Of a DNA stretch of 64,000 nucleotides, positions 27,204-34,034 are shown piece by piece (the first letter of the stretch is position 1; each line of letters begins with the position of its first letter). The DNA is from Archaeoglobus sp. UBA234 (GTDB lineage: Archaea > Halobacteriota > Archaeoglobi > Archaeoglobales > Archaeoglobaceae). The stretch is from assembly GCA_002494625.1 (NCBI GenBank), contig DACH01000001.1:62001-126000 (forward strand), given 5' to 3'. The notes beneath the pieces are model-generated. The model saw only the letters and a program-made list of their open reading frames with translations, was not told where the DNA came from and ran no database searches. The translations under genes were made by a program, and so were the position numbers.

Positions 27204-27704
27204 ATGACTCAGACTACGAATGAAAACGAGGAAATGGAATCGAAAAACGCTGAAAGGCCTGACATAGATTCTTACTTTATGGAAATTGCCAAGGTTGTAG
27301 CAAGGAGGTCAACCTGCCTGAGACAGAATGTCGGAGCTGTTATTGTCAAGGATAAAAGAATCCTCTCTACAGGCTACAACGGAGCCCCCACAGGACTGGA
27401 GCACTGCTTGGATATAGGCTGTCTGAGGGAGCGGCTCAACATCGCTTCGGGAGAGAGACATGAACTTTGCAGAGCTGTGCATGCTGAGCAGAATGCCATC
27501 ATACAGGCTGCTGTCCATGGTGTGAGTATTGAGGGCGCAACACTCTACACAACCCACCAGCCCTGCATTCTGTGTGCAAAGATGATAATCAACGCCAAGA
27601 TAAAAAAAGTAATCTACGGCAGAAAATACCCTGACGAAAGAGCTCTTGAGTTTTTAAAGGATGCGAAAATAGAAGTGGTTTACATTCCATCCTATTCTGA
27701 TTGA
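27204..27704 (+). CDS. Deoxycytidylate (dCMP) deaminase
   Basis: 166 residues of the cytidine/deoxycytidylate deaminase fold. Zinc ligands and catalytic Glu are visible in HAEQNAI and PCILCAKMI. The upstream block [17 protein letters not shown]...GYNGAP and the GLEHC/GCLRE Cys residues match the dCMP deaminase (ComEB/DCTD) group rather than tRNA or guanine deaminases. It makes dUMP for thymidylate synthesis. A charged 25-residue N-terminal extension precedes the core. A TATA element at ~27174 and a GAGGTG ribosome binding site support the start. Confidence 0.88.
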   Translation: MTQTTNENEEMESKNAERPDIDSYFMEIAKVVARRSTCLRQNVGAVIVKDKRILSTGYNGAPTGLEHCLDIGCLRERLNIASGERHELCRAVHAEQNAIIQAAVHGVSIEGATLYTTHQPCILCAKMIINAKIKKVIYGRKYPDERALEFLKDAKIEVVYIPSYSD

Positions 27705-27710
27705 AGAGGT

Positions 27711-27770
27711 ATCTGTTGCCCGTCCTGTGGCATCCTCATCACAGTTCTGAGGACTCATGGCGGACGGGCA
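27711..27770 (-). ncRNA. Predicted H/ACA-type pseudouridylation guide RNA with K-loop
   Basis: Read on the minus strand, TGCCCGTCC (27770-27762) pairs perfectly with GGACGGGCA (27725-27717), and ACA (27716-27714) follows at once, as in archaeal H/ACA RNAs. Inside are two unpaired strands, GCCATGA and GCCACA, forming a pocket whose top lies 15 nt before ACA, the canonical distance. Above it GTCC/GGAT closes a loop whose 5' side reads UCA-GA and 3' side ends in UGA, the layout of an L7Ae-binding K-loop with tandem sheared G-A pairs. A TATA box sits ~25 bp upstream of the 5' end. The upper stem is short (4 bp), the main weakness. The guide strands predict a target of the form UGUGGC-UN-UCAUGGC, which I could not check. 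Confidence 0.72.
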
Positions 27771-27790
27771 CTAATTATTCTAAACCTCGC

Positions 27791-27800
27791 CTATTTAAAG
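27791..27800 (-). promoter_or_regulatory. TATA box of the H/ACA guide RNA
   Basis: CTTTAAATAG on the minus strand is centred ~25 bp before the predicted RNA 5' end at 27770. It lies after the stop codon of the preceding minus-strand gene (27819), so it serves no protein gene. Confidence 0.6.
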
Positions 27801-27818
27801 ATTGCTTATAAAGAGTAT

Positions 27819-28463
27819 TTATCCGATCAAGCTGAATACTGTGGCTTCAACCTCTCTTGCCTCCAACACTTCAATCTCATCCATTGAAAGTTCCCTTCTG
27901 CATTCTCTCTCACTGAGCTGAACAAACATCCCCTCACTGATGTGCTTTCCAAAGACTCTCGGTGGCAGATAGGCGATCACAGCAAATAACCCTGGCTTGA
28001 ACTTTTCAGAGTTTGTAACAATATTCATCCTGAATCCGCAATCAACAGTGCAGAGCCATAAACCATCAGTTTTAGTTCTCGAAACAATTTCTCCGCAGAA
28101 GTATCTTATTGCCTTATAAGCTCTGTCCAGTTCTCCTCTCTTAAAGAGCTCAGGAAGATTTTCAAGGTACTCAAGCCAGTATGATGCCTGAATAACTGCC
28201 AAGTCCCTTTCAATCTTTTTCAGATCTGTCCTTATCTCCCTTGCAGATTCAACTATTTTTTTAAGACTTTCAAGTTTTTCAAGCTCAGAAAGGGGCATGT
28301 AAGAGTACTTGAGGGTCTGAATTTCAGAAGAGAGTTCCCTAATTCTTCTAATGTAATCTTTTCTTCTCTGTATCTTAACAGCATTGAAAATTTTTTCAAG
28401 CTCAGAAAATGCTTGCTCAGCAATAAGGATTCTGAAGTCCTTTGAAGTATCGAAATAGCTCAT
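27819..28463 (-). CDS. RNA-binding protein with C-terminal EMAP/tRNA-binding-like domain
   Basis: 214 residues. The N-terminal ~115 residues are helical and coiled-coil-like (many E/K/L, e.g. RIRELSSEIQTLKYS and IRTDLKKIERDL). The C-terminal part (~125-200) reads as an OB-fold of the EMAP type: LWLCTVDCG, NIVTNSEKFKPGLFAVIAYLPPRVFGKHISEGM, compare the VANLxPRKxxGxxSEGM block of tRNA-binding proteins. This matches the archaeal COG2517-like family. The ATG overlaps the methyltransferase stop by 4 bp, so it is the last gene of the ribosomal-protein operon or its extension. Confidence 0.7.
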   Translation of the reverse strand: MSYFDTSKDFRILIAEQAFSELEKIFNAVKIQRRKDYIRRIRELSSEIQTLKYSYMPLSELEKLESLKKIVESAREIRTDLKKIERDLAVIQASYWLEYLENLPELFKRGELDRAYKAIRYFCGEIVSRTKTDGLWLCTVDCGFRMNIVTNSEKFKPGLFAVIAYLPPRVFGKHISEGMFVQLSERECRRELSMDEIEVLEAREVEATVFSLIG

Positions 28464-29083
28464 AAATCAGGCACCTCACCTGAAATTATAACTACAAGCT
28501 TTTTCCAGATCCTGTTGGGACCCGTTTCAACATATCTGATGTTCTCAAGCCCGGCTGCTTTATACCATGCAACGCACTGCTGTGTTGAAGGAAAGAGCAT
28601 AACACTCTCCGCAAATTTTCTCACAAACATGTTATCTGGCTTCCTTGGAGCTAGAACCACAACCTTTCCACCGGGCTTTGTAACCCTTGCCATCTCCGAA
28701 ATTCCCTTTTGCGGGTTAGGCCAGTACTCTATGCTTCCCGCAGATATACATGAGTCAAAGGTGCTATCCCGAAAGGGGAGATTTTCTGCATCACCTCGGA
28801 TATACTGAACCTCCGGAAGTTTCTCCATCGCCTTTCTCATCTGCTCAGGTGTGAGATCGAGGGCAATAATATTCTGCTGCCCCGCTTTTGCAGCAATCCC
28901 GGTGGTGGTGAAGCCCGTTCCGCAACCAACCTCAAGAACGAGGCTTTGCCCATCGAGTTCTGCCATGTCTATAACTTTCTCCAGCATATGATCTGCATAG
29001 AAAATAGGATTTACCCTATCATAAATTTTCGAAAAATACCTGTAAAAGTTTCTTGCTCTTATTTTGTTCTCAAGCAGTCCCAT
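28460..29083 (-). CDS. SAM-dependent methyltransferase, possibly quinone-ring (MPBQ/MSBQ-like)
   Basis: 207 residues of class I methyltransferase fold. Motif I is LEVGCGTGFTT (~50), the acidic strand-2 end IALDLTPEQM, and motif IV-like DSTFDSCISAGSIEYW. The C-terminal stretch FPSTQQCVAWYKAAGLENIRYVETGP resembles plant/cyanobacterial-type methylbenzoquinone methyltransferases, which archaea use on menaquinone-like quinones. A generic UbiE-like enzyme is the alternative. It sits 11 bp after rps6e and overlaps the next gene by 4 bp. Confidence 0.7.
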   Translation of the reverse strand: MGLLENKIRARNFYRYFSKIYDRVNPIFYADHMLEKVIDMAELDGQSLVLEVGCGTGFTTTGIAAKAGQQNIIALDLTPEQMRKAMEKLPEVQYIRGDAENLPFRDSTFDSCISAGSIEYWPNPQKGISEMARVTKPGGKVVVLAPRKPDNMFVRKFAESVMLFPSTQQCVAWYKAAGLENIRYVETGPNRIWKKLVVIISGEVPDL

Positions 29084-29094
29084 ATTTACTCATT

Positions 29095-29484
29095 CTAACT
29101 CTGTTTCTCCTTAAAGAACTCTGCCAGAGGTACTTTTCCGTGTTTCTCAACCTTCATATTTATCTGAACAATCTCCCTTCCAATCGTGTTACCCCTTACC
29201 GCTTTTTTTCTTCTCAAACCGTTTTCCTTAGGTTTGTAGCCCACACCTCCGGCAAGTAGTATTCTCTTTCTTACATTACCCGGGATGTCTTTTCTCATTG
29301 GTACCCCATCTCTGTCACTCCCCCCGCAGATTTTGAGCTCATAATCGGGGGGGAGTTCAACAACCGTTCCGTTTACAATATCACCAATTTTCTTACCGAT
29401 AAGCTTGTTCGCATTTGCCCCGCTGATTACTTTCTGATATGCCAATCCAGTTGAGGGATCAGATATAACCACTTTAAACTCCAT
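29095..29484 (-). CDS. rps6e: 30S ribosomal protein S6e
   Basis: 129 residues. The family core is clear: [27 protein letters not shown], the [16 protein letters not shown] block, [12 protein letters not shown] and the basic [11 protein letters not shown]. Archaeal S6e lacks the phosphorylated tail of eukaryotes. GAGGTG lies six bases before the ATG at 29484, so the longer frames starting at GTG 29493 or ATG 29490 are unlikely because they would overlap that site. Confidence 0.96.
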   Translation of the reverse strand: MEFKVVISDPSTGLAYQKVISGANANKLIGKKIGDIVNGTVVELPPDYELKICGGSDRDGVPMRKDIPGNVRKRILLAGGVGYKPKENGLRRKKAVRGNTIGREIVQINMKVEKHGKVPLAEFFKEKQS

Positions 29485-29604
29485 TTTCATCACCTCACAT
29501 TATTTTATCAGCCTGATTCAACACCTTGGTATTTACTCTGCATTTATTATTTATCCTGTGATTCTTCACCGTTACTCTTCAAAACCCGCTGCTTTTTTAA
29601 TTTT

Positions 29605-31392
29605 CTACCTTCCCCAGAAGGGGTTATCCTTCCTTTTCATCTCAAGAAACGCTCTGAAAGCCTTTTGAGCCTCTTCACTCAGTGAATCCATCAGGTCTTT
29701 TTCTATAACCCTTGCATGCCTCTCGGGTATATCAACATACAGTATGTCATCTCCGCTCAGCTGCCTGCCAATAGTAACACCATCGATTGAAATTGCAAGT
29801 TCTTCACCCTCTTCTGCCATAGAGACATTCTCACCCTCCTTCTGCATGCTCCTGACGGTTCCTGCTGGTGTGCCATCCTCTTTAATCAGTTTTACCTCTC
29901 TTTTCAGCTCTCCTGCCAATATCTTCACACCAACAACAGCAGGTCTGCTTCTCCTGAAAATATACTCTTTGAGAAGCTTGAGTTTGCAGGGTTTGATGAG
30001 TTCTTCTACCTTCTGCCTCTCTCTCAACCTCTTCTCTTCTTCTCTCCACTTCAAAAACTCATCTATCAGATTGTAGATGATTACATCTCTGAAAATCTTT
30101 ATCCCGTATTTCGCTGCTTCCTCCTCAACTCCTGGAAGCACTTTGATGCTAAATCCAATAATCACCCGGTTAAGCTCATCCCTGTTTGCTGATGCTTCTA
30201 TCACATCTCTCTTATCTATGTCTCCAACCTCAGCTTTCTTTATTTTTATATCTGCCTCTTTCAGCTCATTAATCAAAGCTTCAAGAGAACCGAGAGTATC
30301 GGTTTTGAGAACAACACCCTCTTCATCGGTTTTGATTTCAATTTCCTCATATTCTCTTGCCATCCTCTCCCGAAACTCAGCAATCTGTTCCTCCGATTCA
30401 ACTGCTTCAAACTCACTTCCAGCAAGTACACCTTCAAGATTAGCAGCAATGAGCTTTATTCCGGCTGCAGCTGTCACACTCTTGACACTTCTGAATTTGC
30501 TCTCCAATCTCATTTCCTGGGATGGCCGGGGCCTAAGTATCCCTTTGATATGGGTAACAATAACATCATCCTTTCCAGAAATGACTACCCTGTCTCCAAC
30601 ATGCAGTGTTCCATCATAAAGAATAACATCACAGGTCGTTCCTATCCCCTTCTCCTCCTTCACTTCAAGAATGGTTCCCTTTGCCCTTCCTGAAACATGA
30701 AGCTTTAAACTCTCTTCAAGGTACCTCTGCGCAAGCCCGACAAGGATAAGGAGGAGTTCTGGGATCCCCTCTCCTTTTAAAGCTGAAACAGGTACTATAG
30801 CGACATTTCTTGTGAAATCCTTTATTCTGTCGAACCTTTCCGCTGAAAAACCATGTTCATAAAGCTTCGCTATAAGCTCATAGATTCTATTGTCGAGTCT
30901 CCTTCTTGCGATGTCCTCCTGCTGCTGATAGCTATAAAGGAAGGGTTTGAACTCCATGGATTGCCATCCAGGAATTTTATCAATCTTGTTGGCAGCAACG
31001 ACAAAGGGTGTTCTGAAGGTTTTGAGAATTGAGATTGCCTCCTCGGTTTGAGGCTTGAAGCCCTCATTGATGTCAACAATCAGTATTGCAAGATCAGCCA
31101 GCGCTCCTCCTCTCCTTCGTAGATTGGTAAAGGCTCTGTGTCCAGGTGTGTCAATAAATAGGAGTCCCGGAATATCAACCTCCCTCTTCCAGACCCCTCT
31201 GCAGATGTCCTTTATGATGTCGATCGGTATTTCAGTTGCCCCAATATGCTGGGTTATACCTCCAGCTTCTTTTGCTACTACCCTCCCCTTCCTGATTTTA
31301 TCGAGAAGAGTAGTTTTCCCATGATCTACATGCCCCAAAACCGATACAATTGGCGTTCTGAGCGCCTTCTGACTTTTATTCTTCTCCTTCAT
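29605..31392 (-). CDS. infB: Translation initiation factor aIF5B (archaeal IF2)
   Basis: 595 residues, normal for the archaeal factor. The G domain starts almost at once: VLGHVDHGKTTL (P-loop, ~19), LFIDTPGHRAF (~75), AANKIDKIP (~135) and VSALKGEGI. Beta-barrel domain II follows (~225-330), then domain III and the C-terminal barrel that contacts initiator tRNA and IF1A. It promotes subunit joining. No intein interrupts the P-loop, unlike some archaeal homologues. It lies between ndk and rps6e as in several archaeal genomes. Confidence 0.97.
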   Translation of the reverse strand: MKEKNKSQKALRTPIVSVLGHVDHGKTTLLDKIRKGRVVAKEAGGITQHIGATEIPIDIIKDICRGVWKREVDIPGLLFIDTPGHRAFTNLRRRGGALADLAILIVDINEGFKPQTEEAISILKTFRTPFVVAANKIDKIPGWQSMEFKPFLYSYQQQEDIARRRLDNRIYELIAKLYEHGFSAERFDRIKDFTRNVAIVPVSALKGEGIPELLLILVGLAQRYLEESLKLHVSGRAKGTILEVKEEKGIGTTCDVILYDGTLHVGDRVVISGKDDVIVTHIKGILRPRPSQEMRLESKFRSVKSVTAAAGIKLIAANLEGVLAGSEFEAVESEEQIAEFRERMAREYEEIEIKTDEEGVVLKTDTLGSLEALINELKEADIKIKKAEVGDIDKRDVIEASANRDELNRVIIGFSIKVLPGVEEEAAKYGIKIFRDVIIYNLIDEFLKWREEEKRLRERQKVEELIKPCKLKLLKEYIFRRSRPAVVGVKILAGELKREVKLIKEDGTPAGTVRSMQKEGENVSMAEEGEELAISIDGVTIGRQLSGDDILYVDIPERHARVIEKDLMDSLSEEAQKAFRAFLEMKRKDNPFWGR

Positions 31393-31434
31393 AAATAAAT
31401 AAAATTAATCTGAATTGCTTTATTCATATTTTCT

Positions 31435-31884
31435 TTATTCATATATCCAGGTATCGATTGCTCTCTTGTAATCAAGAATCTCATCAGGACTGAAGAAAAG
31501 GTCAATTTCCCTCCGGGCAGATTCACCTGAATCGGAGGCATGAATTATGTTTCTGCCAACATCCATACCAAAATCCCCTCTGATTGTGCCTGGAGTGGCT
31601 TCAGCGGGATTTGTTGCCCCGACAAGTGTTCTGATGACCTTTATAGCATCTTTGCCTTCGACGACCATTGCCACGACAGGACCACTTGTGATGTACGAGA
31701 CGAGAGCATCGAAGAATGGCTTTTCCCTGTGCTCTGCATAGTGCCGTGATGCAAGCTCTTTATCTATCTTCATCATTTTCATTGCCACAATTTTCAGTCC
31801 CTTTCTCTCGAGTCTCCTTATTACCTCTCCGATGACACCTCTTTCTACCCCGTCTGGTTTCACCATCACAAATGTCCTTTCCAT
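31435..31884 (-). CDS. ndk: Nucleoside diphosphate kinase
   Basis: 149 residues. It balances NTP pools by phosphate transfer through a phospho-His. The signature NIIHASDS near residue 115 holds the active-site His. [15 protein letters not shown] at the start, [11 protein letters not shown] and [18 protein letters not shown] complete the family pattern. Length is typical. It sits 4 bp after rpl24e, an arrangement (L7Ae-S28e-L24e-Ndk-IF2) that recurs in Euryarchaeota. Confidence 0.97.
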   Translation of the reverse strand: MERTFVMVKPDGVERGVIGEVIRRLERKGLKIVAMKMMKIDKELASRHYAEHREKPFFDALVSYITSGPVVAMVVEGKDAIKVIRTLVGATNPAEATPGTIRGDFGMDVGRNIIHASDSGESARREIDLFFSPDEILDYKRAIDTWIYE

Positions 31885-31888
31885 GGTT

Positions 31889-32068
31889 TCACTTCCTCGA
31901 ATACTTCTTTGTCCATTTGAGCTTTCTTGGATTTCTTTTAAGCTTCAGCATGTTTTTCTCACACTTGCCAGAGCAAAAATAGAGAATTCTGCCATCCCTT
32001 CTAACAAACATCTTTCCCGTGCCTACTTCTATCTCCTCACCACAAAAGCTGCAGATATGAGTCTCCAT
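31889..32068 (-). CDS. rpl24e: 50S ribosomal protein L24e
   Basis: 59 residues with a treble-clef zinc site: CSFCGEEI and FCSGKCEKN (Cys x2 and Cys x3 pairs). The sequence [13 protein letters not shown] between them and the basic [10 protein letters not shown] tail are diagnostic. The ATG at 32068 is preceded by GGGGTG seven bases upstream, better than the frame extension to 32077. It is too short for some gene finders but clear. Confidence 0.95.
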   Translation of the reverse strand: METHICSFCGEEIEVGTGKMFVRRDGRILYFCSGKCEKNMLKLKRNPRKLKWTKKYSRK

Positions 32069-32088
32069 GTATAACACCCCTGCAAAAA

Positions 32089-32304
32089 TTACTTGAGAGC
32101 GAGTTTTCTCGCTTCTCTTGCAGTCTCCTTAATCATCAGAATGTCGCCAACTCTGACCGGTCCAAAAACATTCCTGGTGATTATTCTTCCCTTATTTTCT
32201 CCACCGAGTATTCTAACCTTTACCTGGGTTGCCTCTCCATGCATTCCTGTCCTGCCAATGAGTTCTATAACCTCAGCGGGCTGGACATCCTCCTCTTCTG
32301 CCAT
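32089..32304 (-). CDS. rps28e: 30S ribosomal protein S28e
   Basis: 71 residues with an OB-like fold: [22 protein letters not shown], then [18 protein letters not shown] and the near-invariant ending that normally reads LxxTEREARRL, here [12 protein letters not shown]. It sits 29 bp after rpl7ae and 20 bp before rpl24e in the same operon. Confidence 0.96.
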   Translation of the reverse strand: MAEEEDVQPAEVIELIGRTGMHGEATQVKVRILGGENKGRIITRNVFGPVRVGDILMIKETAREARKLALK

Positions 32305-32333
32305 GCGTATTCACCTCTGGTTTGATTTAAGCC

Positions 32334-32696
32334 CTACTTTTTGAGACCATTTATCTTTGTAACCAAGTCTTTAAGCTCTTTTTTGTTTTCACCCTCATCT
32401 ACCACTGCAACTGCAGCACAGCTTACATGCAGTCCAGCAGCCTGTCCAAGCATGCTTTTTGTGTTGATATAGAGATAAGGTACATTCTTCTCCTCACAAA
32501 GAAGTGGGAGATGTGCAACAATCTCTGGTGGCTCGACATCCTTTGCGATATAGACGAGTTTTGCCACTCCTCTTTCAACTACCTTCGTTGTCTCATTTGT
32601 CCCCTTTTTAATTCTACCAGTCTCCCTGAACCTTTCAAGCAATGCAAGAGCATCATTCTGCAAATCCTCAGGAACATCAAATCTTACATACACCAT
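32334..32696 (-). CDS. rpl7ae: 50S ribosomal protein L7Ae, K-turn binding protein
   Basis: 120 residues. The RNA-binding core KGTNETTKVVERGVAKLVYIAKDVEP is the L7Ae signature, followed by PLLCEEKNVPYLY. L7Ae binds kink-turns in 23S rRNA, in C/D and H/ACA guide RNPs and in RNase P; candidate client RNAs of the last two classes are at 27711-27770 and 57046-57316. It is the first gene of the operon, with GGAGGTG before the ATG and a TATA box at 32757-32766. Confidence 0.97.
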   Translation of the reverse strand: MVYVRFDVPEDLQNDALALLERFRETGRIKKGTNETTKVVERGVAKLVYIAKDVEPPEIVAHLPLLCEEKNVPYLYINTKSMLGQAAGLHVSCAAVAVVDEGENKKELKDLVTKINGLKK

Positions 32697-32756
32697 CCTT
32701 ACACCTCCTTCCTATCAGTCATCATTCATCGGTTCAAGAATGAAGAGTGCCGCGTT

Positions 32757-32766
32757 GTTTTAAACT
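32757..32766 (-). promoter_or_regulatory. TATA box of the L7Ae ribosomal operon
   Basis: AGTTTAAAAC on the minus strand predicts transcription start near 32735 and a leader of about 39 nt ending in GGAAGGAGGTG before the L7Ae ATG. The leader contains adjacent UGAUGA and CUGA (32724-32715) without a clear closing stem. Confidence 0.5.
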
Positions 32767-32775
32767 TTTTGGTGT

Positions 32776-33900
32776 TCACGCTGCAGGAAAATCTGTTCTG
32801 GGTTTGGGCTCTTTACTCCTCATCAGCCTTTCATAGATTTTGTTTGCTTCTTCCCTGTACTTCTTAGCCTCAGACTCTTTCCCCGTTTCCTTGTAGAAAT
32901 CTGATATATTGTCAAGGCTGTGAGCGTAACTTTTGAGATAAGCCGGATTCTTCGCTACAAGCTCCTTTTTCAGTTCTATATCCTTCAAAAAAGCTTTTTC
33001 TGCTTCTTCAAACCTTCCAGTCTTTTTGTAAATAACAGCAAGATTGGTCATTGTATCTCCCAGAAATCCTTTGTAAAACTCGTTTCTCTCTGCCATCTCC
33101 TCGAATATCTGCTTCGACTCGTTGAACTTCTTCTCTGCCTCATCAAAAAGTTTTATCTCTCTGTATAGAGCGCCCTGATTATTGAGCACTGTGGCGAGAT
33201 CAACAACATACTTCTCATCCTCTTCTATCAAATCTCTGAAAATCCTTTCAGACTCGTCATAGTACTTCTTCGCTTCATCGAACTTCCGCAACTCCGTCAT
33301 CAGTGAGCCGAGGTTACTAAGGATTTCACCCAAAATCTCCGACTTGAATAACTCTCTGTTTTCCTCAACTATACTGAGAGCTTCCATCAAAAGCTCTTCT
33401 GCCCTGTCAAATTTCTCCTGCTCTATACAAAAGGCACCAAAGTCATTCAGATTTGCCACAAACCCCCTCAAATTCTCCTCCGTTTTCTCAAGACTTCTGT
33501 AAATTCTATCAGCTTCGATGTATGCCCTGTTTGCTCTTTCCGGCATGTTCATCAGAGATAAAGCCTTTGCAGCATTTGATGCGGTTCTTGCCTCAAGTTC
33601 CGGTATGTTAAGCTTTCTTGCAAGCTTCGCAGCATTCAAAGATGAAACACTCCAAGAAACAAGACCCTCCATGCCCATCATCTCGTTTGTTATCAGAGAG
33701 AAATGAGCAAAGTATATAAGCGTTAAAATATCTCTCCAATCTTCTTCAAGCTCCTTAACAGCTGAAGGGTTTTCCAGGAGTGATTCGGCAGCTTTTTTGA
33801 CATTTTCAGGAGCATTTTTTCTGATTTCCTCCAGCGCCATAAGGGGTAAACCCCTTTTCAGATTGGCATAAATCTGCACTTTCAATTCTTCCGGTACCAT
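32776..33900 (-). CDS. Tetratricopeptide-repeat (TPR) protein
   Basis: 374 residues, nearly all helical. From about residue 100 onward there are TPR units of ~40 residues typical of the kinesin-light-chain group: EKFDRAEELLMEALSI, RKFDEAKKYYDESERI, KLFDEAEKKFNESKQI and GRFEEAEKAFLKDIEL, with NLG/NNQGALY turns. This suggests a cytosolic adaptor. No signal peptide or enzyme domain. It is just upstream of the L7Ae operon on the same strand, but the TATA box at 32757 separates them. Divergent from the acylase gene. Confidence 0.85.
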   Translation of the reverse strand: MVPEELKVQIYANLKRGLPLMALEEIRKNAPENVKKAAESLLENPSAVKELEEDWRDILTLIYFAHFSLITNEMMGMEGLVSWSVSSLNAAKLARKLNIPELEARTASNAAKALSLMNMPERANRAYIEADRIYRSLEKTEENLRGFVANLNDFGAFCIEQEKFDRAEELLMEALSIVEENRELFKSEILGEILSNLGSLMTELRKFDEAKKYYDESERIFRDLIEEDEKYVVDLATVLNNQGALYREIKLFDEAEKKFNESKQIFEEMAERNEFYKGFLGDTMTNLAVIYKKTGRFEEAEKAFLKDIELKKELVAKNPAYLKSYAHSLDNISDFYKETGKESEAKKYREEANKIYERLMRSKEPKPRTDFPAA

Positions 33901-34002
33901 GTATGCGGGGTAGCTGAAAGTTATTTAAATTATTCTGACACAATCCCTGAAATATACTTTCCTTCATATAAATCTAAATATTTTAAACCAATAAATCATA
34001 AA

Positions 34003-34010
34003 ATTTATAA
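34003..34010 (+). promoter_or_regulatory. TATA box deciding the penicillin-acylase-family start
   Basis: ATTTATAA is centred 29 bp before the ATG at 34035, favouring it over the TTG at 34011. Confidence 0.5.
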
Positions 34011-34034
34011 TTGAAAAGCACACAAAAAATAACG

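Noticed and set aside
27204..27704. Second candidate H/ACA RNA on the plus strand at the dCMP deaminase 3' end
   Set aside because: On the plus strand the hairpin is followed by CTAATT, not ACA, and the K-loop GA pairs are absent; only the minus strand fits.
29605..31392. Intein in aIF5B, as in some archaea
   Set aside because: The P-loop and all G motifs are contiguous and the length is normal.
32697..32740. UGAUGA and CUGA in the L7Ae leader as an autoregulatory K-turn
   Set aside because: The two boxes are adjacent with no loop or closing stem, and the only hairpin partner lies upstream of the predicted transcription start.
32776..33900. Defence-related TPR effector
   Set aside because: No nuclease, NTPase or toxin domain and no defence neighbours; plain TPR array.
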